Part shown: one piece after another, positions 17,340 through 26,186 of the stretch
Numbering within the stretch: position 1 is the first letter of the stretch
Layout: each line of letters starts with the position of its first letter
Assembly: GCF_031759225.1 (NCBI RefSeq)
Contig: NZ_CP134494.1
Location: forward strand, 2,850,501 to 2,914,500
Length of the DNA stretch: 64,000 nucleotides
Origin: Mesobacillus jeotgali
Lineage (GTDB): Bacteria; Bacillota; Bacilli; Bacillales; Cytobacillaceae
Direction: 5' to 3'
Translations under genes and position numbers: made by a program
Notes under the pieces: generated by a model
Databases searched by the model: none
What the model was told of the DNA's origin: nothing
The model's input: the letters and a program-made list of their open reading frames with translations, nothing else

Positions 17340-18701
17340 CTATTTCTCATCTCCATTTTCACAAGCAAATCCCAATATTCTATACACTTCATTGAATGTT
17401 GCCTTCAGCAAAGCTATCAATTCATCAATCTCTCGCCTGGTGATCGTAAGCGGTGGGGAGATAATGACTGCGTCTCCTGACAGACCATCCAGGCCGGCGC
17501 CGGCAGGATACAGCAAAATCCCTTTCTCCCTTCCTGTTTTTACAACTAGCTCTGTTAACTTGATGCTTCGTTCAAACGGGATTTTCGCACCTGCCAACCT
17601 GACAAATTCAAGACCTAGAAGCAAACCCTTGCCCCGGACATCACCGATAAACTCAAACTGGTTTTTCAACTTATCGAGTTTATTTTTCAGGTAGACAGAC
17701 TTTGATTCGACTTCACTGAGGATCTGATTGTTCTCAAGGTATTCCAAGACAGCCAGTGCGGCTGCGCATGACTGGGGATTCGCGCTAAGAGTATGGCCGC
17801 TCATAATCGATTTAGAGCCGCTCTGAATTGGCTCCATTACATGGTCACTGACCACCGTTGCTGCTATCGGAGCGTATCCTGCCCCCATTCCTTTTCCAAG
17901 AACGACAATGTCGGGGATGATGTTCCAGTGTTCAGATGCGAGCATCGGTCCTGTTCGGCCAAAGCCTGTCATCACCTCATCCGCGATGAATAATATATTG
18001 TTTTCGTCACAAATCTTCTTGATTGTTTCGTAATATCCTTTTGGAGGAGTTATTGCGCCTCCAGCAGCACCGATCACCGGTTCTGCGATGAACCCGGCGA
18101 TATGTTCAGAACCAATCCGCTTGATTGCTCCCTCTAGCTCCATCGCACATAAAAAACCACATTCAGGTGCTGTGCTTTGATATGGACATCGGTAGCAATA
18201 TGGAGGTGAAATGGACGGGAATTCCTCAAGCAATGGAACGAACCTTGCTCTCCTCCCTGGATGCCCTGACATCGAAAGGGCCCCTAAAGTGATTCCATGG
18301 TAGCTGATCCATCGGGATAAAATTTTTGTCTTTGACTTGATCCCCTTTTCTTGCCAGTACTGAATCGCAATCTTAAGCGCGGTTTCTGTAGCCTCTGAAC
18401 CACTATTTACAAAGAAACTCCAATTTAAATCCCCCGGCAAAGCATCAGCAATTTTTTCCGCAAGCTTTTCAGCTGCCTCACTGGTGAATTGAGAGCGATA
18501 GACAAAAGACACCTTTTTCGACTGCTCATGCATGGCCAGGATAATTTCGGGAACCCCGTGTCCAATATTTGCTGTGACAGCCCCGGATGCAGCATCAAGA
18601 TATTTTTTGCCTTCCTTGTCAAAAAGAAAGACACCCTTTCCATAGTCAATCTCTGGATAGCTCTCATCCAAGGCAGGTTTAATCAAGTAGGACGGCTTCA
18701 T
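17340..18701 (-). CDS. yodT: Class III aminotransferase YodT (probable N6-acetyl-beta-lysine transaminase)
   Basis: This PLP-dependent aminotransferase has 453 residues. It includes GSEATETALKIA (phosphate cup), SWISYHGITLGALSMSG, FIADEVMTGFGRTG (Asp near the PLP nitrogen) and VVLGKGMGAGYAP with the Schiff-base Lys. A Cys cluster, CYRCPYQ...CGFLC near residues 155-175, is an unusual insertion that may be a metal or structural site. It is the first gene of the run, 164 bp from the 52-bp array. In the proposed pathway it turns N6-acetyl-beta-lysine into 3-keto-6-acetamidohexanoate. Confidence 0.88.
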   Translation of the reverse strand: MKPSYLIKPALDESYPEIDYGKGVFLFDKEGKKYLDAASGAVTANIGHGVPEIILAMHEQSKKVSFVYRSQFTSEAAEKLAEKIADALPGDLNWSFFVNSGSEATETALKIAIQYWQEKGIKSKTKILSRWISYHGITLGALSMSGHPGRRARFVPLLEEFPSISPPYCYRCPYQSTAPECGFLCAMELEGAIKRIGSEHIAGFIAEPVIGAAGGAITPPKGYYETIKKICDENNILFIADEVMTGFGRTGPMLASEHWNIIPDIVVLGKGMGAGYAPIAATVVSDHVMEPIQSGSKSIMSGHTLSANPQSCAAALAVLEYLENNQILSEVESKSVYLKNKLDKLKNQFEFIGDVRGKGLLLGLEFVRLAGAKIPFERSIKLTELVVKTGREKGILLYPAGAGLDGLSGDAVIISPPLTITRREIDELIALLKATFNEVYRILGFACENGDEK

Positions 18702-18748
18702 AATTTCACTCCATTCACCGCAATTAAAATTAAATGGACATTCTGTAA

Positions 18749-18756
18749 AGTGTATG
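18749..18756 (-). promoter_or_regulatory. Candidate sigma-E -10 element upstream of yodT
   Basis: CATACACT on the minus strand matches the sigma-E -10 consensus (CATACANT), about 50 bp ahead of yodT. The -35 region is weak, so this is tentative. The B. subtilis yodT-kamA genes belong to the sigma-E mother-cell regulon. Confidence 0.35.
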
Positions 18757-18864
18757 AAATGAAAGCGGGAATCTTTCTTGAAGATGAAAAAATTAAGTGG
18801 GACAGGGCTGGATTTTTGGAAGGGTTGGTTCTTATAAATGAATATTCAAATTGAGGACTGGCTA

Positions 18865-19607
18865 CTTCGGACACAATTTCTGCTCTTTCGCTGGCAGTTT
18901 GTCCGAACCCGGGGTGACTTCGGACAAATATTGCTCTTCCGCTGGCTGTTTTGTCCGAACCCGGGGTGACTTCGGACAAATTCACCTCTTCCGCTGGCTG
19001 TTTTGTCCGAACCGGGGGTGACTTCGGACAATTCCTGCTCTTCCATTGGCTGTTTTGTCCGAACCTGGGGGGACTTCGGACAATTTCTGCTCTTCCATTG
19101 GCTGTTTTGTCCGAACCTGGGGGGACTTCGGACAATTTCTGCTCTTCTGCCGGCTGTTTTGTCCGAACCTGCGGTGACTTCGGACAAATATTGCTCTTCC
19201 GCTGGCTGTTTTGTCCGAACCCGGGGTGACTTCGGACAAATTCATCTCTTCCGCTGGCTGTTTTGTCCGAACCGGGGGTGACTTCGGACAATTTCTGCTC
19301 TTTCGCTGGCAGTTTTGTCCGAACCCGGGGTGACTTCGGACAATTTCACCTCTTCCGCTGGCTGTTTTGTCCGAACCTGGGGGGACTTCGGACAATTTCT
19401 GCTCTTCCATCGGCTGTTTTGTCCGAACCCGGGGTGACTTCGGACAAATTCACCTCTTCCGCTGGCTGTTTTGTCCGAACCTGCGGTGACTTCGGACAAA
19501 TATTGCTCTTCTGCCGGTTGTTTTGTCCGAACCTGGGGTGACTTCGGACAATTTCTGCTCTTCCATCGGCTGTTTTGTCTGAACTTGAACCTGCTTCAGA
19601 TAGCTTC
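18865..19607. repeat. Tandem array of 14 units, 52-bp period (array 1)
   Basis: Unit starts (CTTCGGAC) fall at 18865, 18918, 18970, 19022 and then every 52 bp to 19542, with a decaying remnant at 19594. Only the first unit is 53 bp. Each unit has the inverted pair TTCGGACAA/TTGTCCGAA; adjoining units create TTTGTCCGAA-N11-TTCGGACAAA. Interiors fall into a few variant classes that recur in mosaic order (units 2-3 resemble 7-8; unit 1 resembles 9), pointing to duplication and conversion. Because 52 is not a multiple of three and stops are rare, long spurious ORFs run through it. It lies between yodT and the S66 peptidase gene. Confidence 0.95.
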
Positions 19608-19635
19608 AAAGCTATTCATAATTCAGCAACGCCCT

Positions 19636-19663
19636 AAAAAAAAGACACCTGCAAAGGTGCCTC
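19636..19663 (-). terminator. Terminator after the S66 peptidase gene
   Basis: A 7-bp stem (GGCACCT/AGGTGTC with one wobble) on the minus strand is followed by eight Ts. Confidence 0.85.
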
Positions 19664-19673
19664 AAAATATATC

Positions 19674-20654
19674 CTATTCTTTCTGTTCAATAAAGATCTC
19701 GGTTTGGCCTGCCGCTGCTTTTACAGTGGCGGTTGCTCCGATTGGCAATGTCGCGAATGGCTGGACATGGCCGAAATTGACATTTGCGATGATGGGTATG
19801 TTGCGCAGCTCTTCCTTACTGAAAATAATCTTCCTTAATGCCTCTTCCGTAATATTAGAGTTTTTTTGGAAGCGGCCAATCAACAGCGCTTTGATCGAGT
19901 CAGCATCCGGAAGATGCAGCAGCGATTGCAGGTCTCTATCAAAGCTCCTGGAATGGCTTTCTTCGTCATCCTCAATGAACAGGATGCTATCTTTCAGGGA
20001 AAGCATGAATTCTGAACCCTGAAGCAAGTTCATCGTACAAAGATTTCCGCCGACCAGTCTACCTTCGGCCTCTCCTTCCTGGAGGACCAAATAGCCGTTT
20101 TGTTCATGGAATGTCCGATTTTCCTGGTCGAGATACCAGGCATCGTCAGACCACGTTTCAGATGGTACAATCTCATATGGCGCATCATTGGTGACTGCCT
20201 GCAAGAACGATTCCATAGTATATTCTAGTCCATGCTTCACACCGAAGCTTGAAAAATGAGGACCCGAGTAGGTTACGAGACCTGTTTTTTGATAGATTGC
20301 CAGTTGCAGCGCAGTAATGTCACTGTACCCGCACAAAATCTTTGGATTTGCAGCAATCAGGTCGAAGTCTATATACTTTAGCAGCTGATTGGAATTATAC
20401 CCGCCAATTGCAGTTAAGATACCTTTTACATTTGGATCTGCAAAAGCATCATGCAAGTCCTCAATCCTTTCAGCAATGGATGAGCTGAAGAACTCGTCAT
20501 GTGCATCCGCATTTTTTCCAAATGTCACATTGAAGCCCAGATTCGTCAACCTTTCAACAGCCAAGTCTACCTGGGCTTCTTTTAAAATGATCATGCTCGT
20601 CGCTGGCGCAATTACTCTAATTTCATCCCCTGGCATTAATTTAGGTGCAAACAT
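19674..20654 (-). CDS. Peptidase S66 family protein (LD-carboxypeptidase / MccF-like)
   Basis: This cytoplasmic serine peptidase-like protein has 326 residues. It contains the N-terminal GDEIRVIAPATS, AIGGYNSNQLL, the nucleophile elbow LCGYSDITAL (Ser), the Glu of LFIEDDEE and the His of NVNFGHVQPF, which form the Ser-Glu-His triad of the family. Known members cleave L,D-peptide bonds of muropeptides or inactivate microcin C-like compounds; sequence alone does not separate these. It is monocistronic, ending in a strong terminator. Confidence 0.88.
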   Translation of the reverse strand: MFAPKLMPGDEIRVIAPATSMIILKEAQVDLAVERLTNLGFNVTFGKNADAHDEFFSSSIAERIEDLHDAFADPNVKGILTAIGGYNSNQLLKYIDFDLIAANPKILCGYSDITALQLAIYQKTGLVTYSGPHFSSFGVKHGLEYTMESFLQAVTNDAPYEIVPSETWSDDAWYLDQENRTFHEQNGYLVLQEGEAEGRLVGGNLCTMNLLQGSEFMLSLKDSILFIEDDEESHSRSFDRDLQSLLHLPDADSIKALLIGRFQKNSNITEEALRKIIFSKEELRNIPIIANVNFGHVQPFATLPIGATATVKAAAGQTEIFIEQKE

Positions 20655-20719
20655 TCTCTCCCCGCCTCTTCTCTATTTATCTCTTATTTTATCAAAGAAA
20701 AGCGAGTGTGTAAGTATCT

Positions 20720-22186
20720 TTACACCAGTGCAGGCTCAGCTTTCCGGCTAATCTTTGACTTTTCGATGATGTCGGTGGCAATCCATACACCGCATGCGCT
20801 GGCCTGTGCCAGTCCTCTCGTGATGCCGGCACCGTCTCCTCCAACATACAGTCCGCCGATTTCGGTTTCAAATCTGTCATTCAACTTTGGTCTTGCCGAA
20901 TAGAATTTCGCCTCTACTCCATAGAACAAAGTATGGTCTGATGCCAAACCTGGAGTGACCTGATTAAGTGCTTCCGTCATCTCGATCAAGCTCTTCAGCG
21001 TATTATATGGAAGGACAAGTCCCAGGTCCCCCGGAACAGCTTCCTTTAAAGTTGGTTCTAAAAATCCTTCTTTGATCCTCTTTTCCGTTGACCTGCGTCC
21101 TTTCAAGATATCACCATATTTTTGGACAATCAGGCCGCCGTTGGAAAGGCTGTTTGCCAGCCTGGAAATCTCATGTGCATATTCATTTGGCTTATCAAAT
21201 GGCTCAGAAAAAGTATGTGATACCAGCAAGGCAAAGTTGGTATTGCCGCTTCCAAGTTTAGGATCTTTGTAGGCATGGCCATTAGCAAGCATGATTCCAG
21301 AATGGTTCTCGACGACAACATGTCCAGAAGGATTGCTGCAGAATGTCCTGACACTTGTCCCTACGGAAGTATTGAAGATAAATTTCCCTTCATATAAATG
21401 TTCATTTATTTCCTCCATGACAACATTGGACGTTTCAACACGGACGCCAATGTCGACCTGGTTGTTAATCATCTTAAGCCTTCTTTTTTTCAAAAGCTGT
21501 GTGAGCCATTTGGAGCCGTCACGGCCAGGGGCAACGACAACTTTTCCTGCAAGTATTTTCTCACCGCTCCTAAGCTCAACACCTTTGACTATATGGCCAT
21601 CTTGAGTCTTCTCGGTAATCAAATCCTCGATCTCCGTCTTGAACGCCATATCCACTTTATCTTTTAAGTATTCAAAGATATTTTTCAAAATCTCAAGATT
21701 CTGCTCAGTCCCAAGATGGCGTACCTGTGCCCTTAACAGCTTCAAGCCTGCCGCATAGCCTCTTCTTTCGATTTCCCTGACCTTATCTGTCATTGGGTCC
21801 GTGATGCTTTCTGTAGCTCCATGCTTAAGGTTAATTTCATCAACGTATTTAATAAGCTCGACGACTTTTGAATCAGGAAGGTAGTCCGTCATCCATCCAC
21901 CGAATTCACTTGTAATATTGAACTTTCCATCAGAATATGCTCCGGCACCGCCAAAACCATTCGTAATCGAACAGGCTGGAAGGCAACCGGCAAAATCTTT
22001 CTTCCCGGCTGGCGGCGGGCATTTTTCAATTTTCTTCTGTAAAATCGGACAGTTCCTCCGGTAAATATCGTGACCTTTATCAACCAGCAAGACCTTTGCC
22101 TCAGGCATCTTCAACGATAATTCATAACAAGTAAAAATACCTGCCGGACCTGCTCCAACGACAATCACATCATAGTTTGTATTCAT
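20720..22186 (-). CDS. FAD-dependent dehydrogenase (COG2509-type)
   Basis: This flavoprotein of 488 residues has an N-terminal dinucleotide-binding GAGPAGIFTCYEL, a Cys-containing segment with CPPPAGKKDFAGCLPAC, NGFGGAGAYSDGKFN, APGRDGSKW in the middle, and a C-terminal FAD contact YVGGDGAGITRGLAQA. This layout is typical of a widespread family of uncharacterised FAD-utilising dehydrogenases. The substrate is unknown. It is 65 nt upstream of the S66 gene on the same strand and may share its transcript. Confidence 0.8.
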   Translation of the reverse strand: MNTNYDVIVVGAGPAGIFTCYELSLKMPEAKVLLVDKGHDIYRRNCPILQKKIEKCPPPAGKKDFAGCLPACSITNGFGGAGAYSDGKFNITSEFGGWMTDYLPDSKVVELIKYVDEINLKHGATESITDPMTDKVREIERRGYAAGLKLLRAQVRHLGTEQNLEILKNIFEYLKDKVDMAFKTEIEDLITEKTQDGHIVKGVELRSGEKILAGKVVVAPGRDGSKWLTQLLKKRRLKMINNQVDIGVRVETSNVVMEEINEHLYEGKFIFNTSVGTSVRTFCSNPSGHVVVENHSGIMLANGHAYKDPKLGSGNTNFALLVSHTFSEPFDKPNEYAHEISRLANSLSNGGLIVQKYGDILKGRRSTEKRIKEGFLEPTLKEAVPGDLGLVLPYNTLKSLIEMTEALNQVTPGLASDHTLFYGVEAKFYSARPKLNDRFETEIGGLYVGGDGAGITRGLAQASACGVWIATDIIEKSKISRKAEPALV

Positions 22187-22315
22187 TCTGCATCCCCCGC
22201 CAATCAGTTTTTTGCTTAACCATTGGTAAATATAACAAACAACAGCACAGGAGTCAACAATATTTACGAACTATATCAGTTGTGAATCGAAATAATGTTC
22301 GTGTTTTCAAAAATC

Positions 22316-22353
22316 ATAATAAGAGACTGCCTGGCAGGCAGCCTCTTATTTTA
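22316..22353. terminator. Terminator after the YjcZ-family gene
   Basis: A long stem AATAAGAG-A-CTGCC / GGCAG-C-CTCTTATT is flanked by A and T runs, usable on either strand. It lies just past the stop of the small gene at 22370. Confidence 0.8.
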
Positions 22354-22369
22354 TCTCAGTACATTGTTT

Positions 22370-22567
22370 TTACCAGTTATAGCTGCAGCATGCGCCAATG
22401 ATGATTAACAAGATAAACAGAACAACGATCAATGCAAAACCGCCGTATCCGTAACCAGCACCGCCCACTCCTGCATAAGGGTAACCTCCGCCACAGAAAG
22501 TTCCATGCATTGGTGCTGTTCCCATTGGTGATGTTACAGGCATTGGGGCATTATCATATCCGTACAT
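22370..22567 (-). CDS. YjcZ-family small sporulation membrane protein
   Basis: The 65-residue protein has a Gly/Pro/Met/Tyr-rich N-terminal part (APMPVTSPMGTAPM, GYGYGGFA) and one C-terminal hydrophobic helix (ALIVVLFILLIIIGACC). The FALIVVLFILLIIIG helix is the hallmark of the YjcZ family, whose members are small sporulation-associated membrane peptides in Bacillus. The exact role is unknown. It is a single-gene unit with its own terminator. Confidence 0.85.
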   Translation of the reverse strand: MYGYDNAPMPVTSPMGTAPMHGTFCGGGYPYAGVGGAGYGYGGFALIVVLFILLIIIGACCSYNW

Positions 22568-22764
22568 TAAAAACCACTCCTCGTTTGTTTTTGAATTGCT
22601 TTCCCTTTACGGTATGATATGGGTACTTGACCCGTTTGTGCATTTGCCCATTTTTATAAATTTATGGGTTACTTTCAACTCAAATAACCGGAAAATTTAT
22701 TACAATGTTGGAAGTTAACGGTTAAAATAAGGGTATAGATTTTTTCGGAGGGATCCCAACAAGA

Positions 22765-23859
22765 ATGACACCAAGAGCAAAAAAAATATTCAGTATAATT
22801 CTCCTCACCGCTGCAGTAATTACCTTTTTAGCGATAAAGTCTGAACATTACCTTTCCAGAAATTTAACTGTATATGAAAAAATTGAAGCAGGTTCGAAGT
22901 TTAATTATTTAATAATCGGAGACAGCATAGGCCGGGGTGCGGGCGCAGAAAATAAGGATTTACGCTGGTATAACCAGTTGGAGGTCCTTATTAAGGATTT
23001 CAGCGGGTCCCGGGCAAGAAGGAATATGGTCGTCCAGAGCGGAGCAACCACGTTCGAAGGAATTTATAAACTGGAGAAAGCTCCGAAATTCCGGGACATA
23101 GATCTTATTTTCATTGTTTTTGGCGAGAATGATCGTAAATACATGGATTCTGAACAGTTTACTTTCTTTTATGAAAAATTGATCCGGAATGCCAAGGAGC
23201 ACTATCCAGGCGCTGAAATCATCACCATCATCGAAAGTCCTTTAAAACAAGAGAAATTCGCTGATGCGATAAATAGAGTATCGGTGCATTATGGAGCAAA
23301 GCCGCTTGACATGCGGATCCCTTTTAAACAATCCGGGATGCTAACAGAGCAGCTTACCACAGATACGGTCCATCCTAATGGGAAAGGATATCAGTTGTAC
23401 GCAGCTTCAATCCTTGAACTGATCCAGAATAATATCAAGACAGATACCGAGATTGCCAGCCTTCCAAAGCCTTTAACCATGAATCAATCCTTAACCCTGT
23501 ACGAAATAAAGAATTTATCTCGCAGCCAGGGATTCGTCATTGAAAATGGAATTAATATCAGCAAGAAACCTGGAGATTATTTAGAATATGAGTTCGAAGG
23601 CCCGATTCTTGGAGTAAAGGCGATTCGAAGCCAGGACGGAGGAATGGTGAGGGTGTTGATCGACGGAGAATATGTCACGACGCTTTCGACCTGGTGGCCT
23701 TTTACTCGTGAAAGATATCTATATATCGCAAGTGGACTCGAGAAAGGACGGCACACGGTTCGTTTTGAAACAATTGGTACGATTTCAACAAACAATACAA
23801 GTGAAAAGTCAAACGTCCAGATATCTTCGATTATCGCCGCAAAAGATGAACAAAAATAA
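22765..23859 (+). CDS. Membrane-anchored SGNH/GDSL hydrolase
   Basis: The product has 364 residues. A basic N-terminus and one hydrophobic segment (IILLTAAVITFLAI) form a signal anchor. The SGNH blocks follow: IIGDSIGRGAG (Ser nucleophile), the Gly block in the Q-S-G-A-T region, FGENDRK (Asn block) and DTVHPNGKGY (Asp-His). A C-terminal beta-rich region of about 130 residues resembles a carbohydrate-binding or esterase accessory domain. It probably de-esterifies a cell-surface polymer. GGAGG lies rather far (13 nt) from the ATG, so the start is not secure. Confidence 0.8.
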   Translation: MTPRAKKIFSIILLTAAVITFLAIKSEHYLSRNLTVYEKIEAGSKFNYLIIGDSIGRGAGAENKDLRWYNQLEVLIKDFSGSRARRNMVVQSGATTFEGIYKLEKAPKFRDIDLIFIVFGENDRKYMDSEQFTFFYEKLIRNAKEHYPGAEIITIIESPLKQEKFADAINRVSVHYGAKPLDMRIPFKQSGMLTEQLTTDTVHPNGKGYQLYAASILELIQNNIKTDTEIASLPKPLTMNQSLTLYEIKNLSRSQGFVIENGINISKKPGDYLEYEFEGPILGVKAIRSQDGGMVRVLIDGEYVTTLSTWWPFTRERYLYIASGLEKGRHTVRFETIGTISTNNTSEKSNVQISSIIAAKDEQK

Positions 23860-23922
23860 TTATAGAAAGTTACATTAAAAAAGTGTATGATACTTCCATA
23901 TGTTTTGAATAAGGAGTTCATC

Positions 23923-24528
23923 ATGAAAAGTGTATTGAAGAATTTTATTAATGGGATTTTGACAATAGTCCCGATCATCCTCGTTATCTATGTCATTTAT
24001 AAAACATTCATGTTCTTAGACAGCCTTCTTGGGAATGTCCTGAAGCCCTATTTGCAAGAACGGTATATACCTGGCATCGGCCTCCTGACAACGCTGGTCC
24101 TTATTACGATCTTGGGATGGCTGTCCACCCGTTTCATTACCGGAAGTATCATCAAACTCATTGACAGATTGCTGGAAAAGACACCTTTCGTAAAAACGGT
24201 TTACTCTGTTATCAAGGACACAGTCCATTCCTTTCTTGGCGAGAAAAAATCATTCTCCAAGGTCGCTCTGGTTACAATACCAGGTACCAATATGAAAAGT
24301 CTCGGCTTCATTACGACAGAAAACCTGAAATCATTCCATGAGCCATTATCCGAACATGTTGCGGTCTATGTACCCCAGACGTTCCAGGTAGCCGGGTTCA
24401 CCTTCCTCATCCCCAAAAGTGAGGTTGAAATCATTGACGTAAAGCCTGAAGATGCATTGAAATTCATCCTCTCAGGGGGAATGACTTCTGCAAATGGCAA
24501 AAAATCCGTTCATGAAAACAGCCGCTGA
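23923..24528 (+). CDS. DUF502 family membrane protein
   Basis: The 201-residue inner-membrane protein has two N-terminal hydrophobic helices (GILTIVPIILVIYVIYKTF; GLLTTLVLITILGWLSTRF) followed by a soluble domain with IPGTNMKSLGFIT and VYVPQTFQVAGF, as in DUF502 proteins, whose function is unknown. The ATG at 23923 has AAGGAG 7 nt upstream and is preferred to the longer frame. It follows the SGNH hydrolase by 63 nt on the same strand, so co-transcription is likely. The terminator begins inside its last codons. Confidence 0.85.
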   Translation: MKSVLKNFINGILTIVPIILVIYVIYKTFMFLDSLLGNVLKPYLQERYIPGIGLLTTLVLITILGWLSTRFITGSIIKLIDRLLEKTPFVKTVYSVIKDTVHSFLGEKKSFSKVALVTIPGTNMKSLGFITTENLKSFHEPLSEHVAVYVPQTFQVAGFTFLIPKSEVEIIDVKPEDALKFILSGGMTSANGKKSVHENSR

Positions 24529-24546
24529 TCATCAGCGGCTGTTTTT
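24516..24546. terminator. Terminator overlapping the end of the DUF502 gene
   Basis: A perfect inverted repeat with arms AAAACAGCCGCTGAT/ATCAGCGGCTGTTTT is followed by T residues. The stop codon lies within its left arm, and it also lies at the 3' side of the convergent PTS gene. Confidence 0.9.
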
Positions 24547-24567
24547 CTTTGTACTATGGCCTGATAC

Positions 24568-25086
24568 CTATTCAAAGGTCACTTCGAGAATTGGCGTTAT
24601 TCCCTTTTCAACATTTCCTTCTGTTAGAACTTTCAATTCGGCAGCCTGGTCTGTGTTGGTGATGATTACTGGTGTCACAGTACTTTTTGCCTTTTCGCTG
24701 ATCACAGAGAGATCAAAGGTTACAAGTTTATCGCCTTCCTTCACTTTATCACCTTGTGTTACATGTGTTTCGAAGCCTTCTCCCTTGAGGGAAACAGTCT
24801 CCAACCCAATATGGATCAATAGCTCTGCACCGTTTTTCGCCCTGATTCCGACAGCATGCTTTGTTGGGAAAACCTGCAGGATTTCTCCTTCCACCGGGGA
24901 TACGACCACTCCCTCTGACGGTTCGATCGCCACCCCATCCCCCATCATCTTTTCCGAAAAGACAGGATCTGGAACTGAAGATAAACTTACTGCTTTACCC
25001 GTCATTGGTGCTAACAGCTGTATTGTTTTAACCTGTTCCTCTTTTATTCCGAATAGCTTTTTAAACAACAGTATCATTCCTTTCAT
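24568..25086 (-). CDS. PTS glucose-type EIIA component (YpqE-like)
   Basis: This is a single-domain IIA-Glc phosphocarrier of 172 residues. Signatures include APMTGKAVSLSSVPDPVFSEKMMGDG, EGEILQVFPTKHAVG (first His) and the phosphorylated His in LLIHIGLETVSLKGEGF. It accepts phosphate from HPr and passes it to an IIB domain elsewhere, since no permease is adjacent. A stand-alone copy next to msrA/msrB resembles B. subtilis ypqE. It follows msrB by 6 nt and is probably part of the msrA-msrB transcript. Confidence 0.9.
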   Translation of the reverse strand: MKGMILLFKKLFGIKEEQVKTIQLLAPMTGKAVSLSSVPDPVFSEKMMGDGVAIEPSEGVVVSPVEGEILQVFPTKHAVGIRAKNGAELLIHIGLETVSLKGEGFETHVTQGDKVKEGDKLVTFDLSVISEKAKSTVTPVIITNTDQAAELKVLTEGNVEKGITPILEVTFE

Positions 25087-25092
25087 AAATGA

Positions 25093-25530
25093 TTAATCTT
25101 GGAACAGCTTGAGATACTCTCCATATCCTTCCTCTTCCATTTTTTCTTTCGGAACAAACCTCAATGCTGCTGAATTAATGCAATATCGCAAGCCATTTTC
25201 TCCAGGTCCATCATCAAACACATGTCCTAAATGAGAATCTGCCGTCTTGCTCCGCACTTCAGTCCTGACCATGAAATGGCTTGTGTCTTGTTTTTCGATT
25301 ATCTCTTCCTCCATGATCGGCTTCGTGAAACTTGGCCAGCCGCATCCGGCATCATATTTATCCCTGGAACTGAACAAAGCCTTGCCTGAGACAATATCGA
25401 CATAAATTCCCTCTCTTAAATCATTCCAATACTCATTTCTGAATGGCGGTTCGGTACCATTATTTTGCGTGACCTCATATTGCATGGGAGTCAGTTTCTT
25501 CTTTAACTCCTCTTGATTATTTTTCGTCAT
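25093..25530 (-). CDS. msrB: Peptide methionine (R)-S-oxide reductase MsrB
   Basis: This enzyme reduces the R epimer of methionine sulfoxide in proteins. The 145 residues include [16 protein letters not shown] and the catalytic Cys in [11 protein letters not shown]. Most of the zinc-site Cys pairs found in many MsrBs are absent ([10 protein letters not shown] region without CxxC). The ATG at 25530 has GGGGGG 7 nt upstream and overlaps the msrA stop (ATGA), giving translational coupling. Confidence 0.95.
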   Translation of the reverse strand: MTKNNQEELKKKLTPMQYEVTQNNGTEPPFRNEYWNDLREGIYVDIVSGKALFSSRDKYDAGCGWPSFTKPIMEEEIIEKQDTSHFMVRTEVRSKTADSHLGHVFDDGPGENGLRYCINSAALRFVPKEKMEEEGYGEYLKLFQD

Positions 25531-26066
25531 TTCTTTTCCCCCCAATGATTCCTGATGAATGCAGATCTCCCTGAGCCTATTTGGTATGCATTATACCTTT
25601 CAGGATTCTTTTTATAATAATCCTGATGGTATGTCTCTGCAGGATAAAATGTTTTGGCCGGTAAAATCTGAGTAGCGATAGGTTTCGTGAAAATCCCGCT
25701 TTCGGCAAGCTTCCGTTTCGACTCTTCCGCTAACTGTCTTTGTTCCTCATTATGATAAAAAATCGCGGTCTGATATGATTGTCCCCTGTCGTAAAACTGA
25801 CCTCCGGGATCTGTCGGATCAATTTGCTGCCAGTACAACTGCAGCAGGTTCTCATATGGGAATATTTCTGGATTGTATGTGATTTGTACAGCTTCATAGT
25901 GCCCGGTGGTCTCGCTGCATACCTGCTCATATGTAGGGTTCTCTGTTGTGCCTCCAGTATAGCCGGATACAATGCTGACAATCCCCGGCTGCTCATCGAA
26001 CGGCTTGACCATGCACCAGAAACAGCCTCCGGCAAATGTAGCAAGCTCGTGTTTACTTTTTTCCAT
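25527..26066 (-). CDS. msrA: Peptide methionine (S)-S-oxide reductase MsrA
   Basis: This enzyme reduces the S epimer of methionine sulfoxide. The 179 residues carry the FAGGCFWCM active site with nucleophilic Cys15, [16 protein letters not shown] and the [12 protein letters not shown] motif. It is the first gene of an msrA-msrB-EIIA run. About 30 bp upstream the flank opens into a 500-bp gap that holds a structured repeat element. Confidence 0.95.
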   Translation of the reverse strand: MEKSKHELATFAGGCFWCMVKPFDEQPGIVSIVSGYTGGTTENPTYEQVCSETTGHYEAVQITYNPEIFPYENLLQLYWQQIDPTDPGGQFYDRGQSYQTAIFYHNEEQRQLAEESKRKLAESGIFTKPIATQILPAKTFYPAETYHQDYYKKNPERYNAYQIGSGRSAFIRNHWGEKK

Positions 26067-26186
26067 AGTGACACCTCATCTTTCAAGCTTTTGATAATTT
26101 AATGTAACTGTCTACTCAAATACTTATTCCCTATTGTATAACTTTTAAAGCAAAAAACACATTCAGAGCCCTCAAACAAGAACAAA

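Noticed and set aside
18698..19609. Long repetitive ORFs (up to 197 codons) on both strands through array 1, such as products with repeated SEVTPGSDKTASGR
   Set aside because: They arise because the 52-bp unit lacks stops; the period is not a multiple of three, every frame is open, and no ribosome site or conserved start is present.
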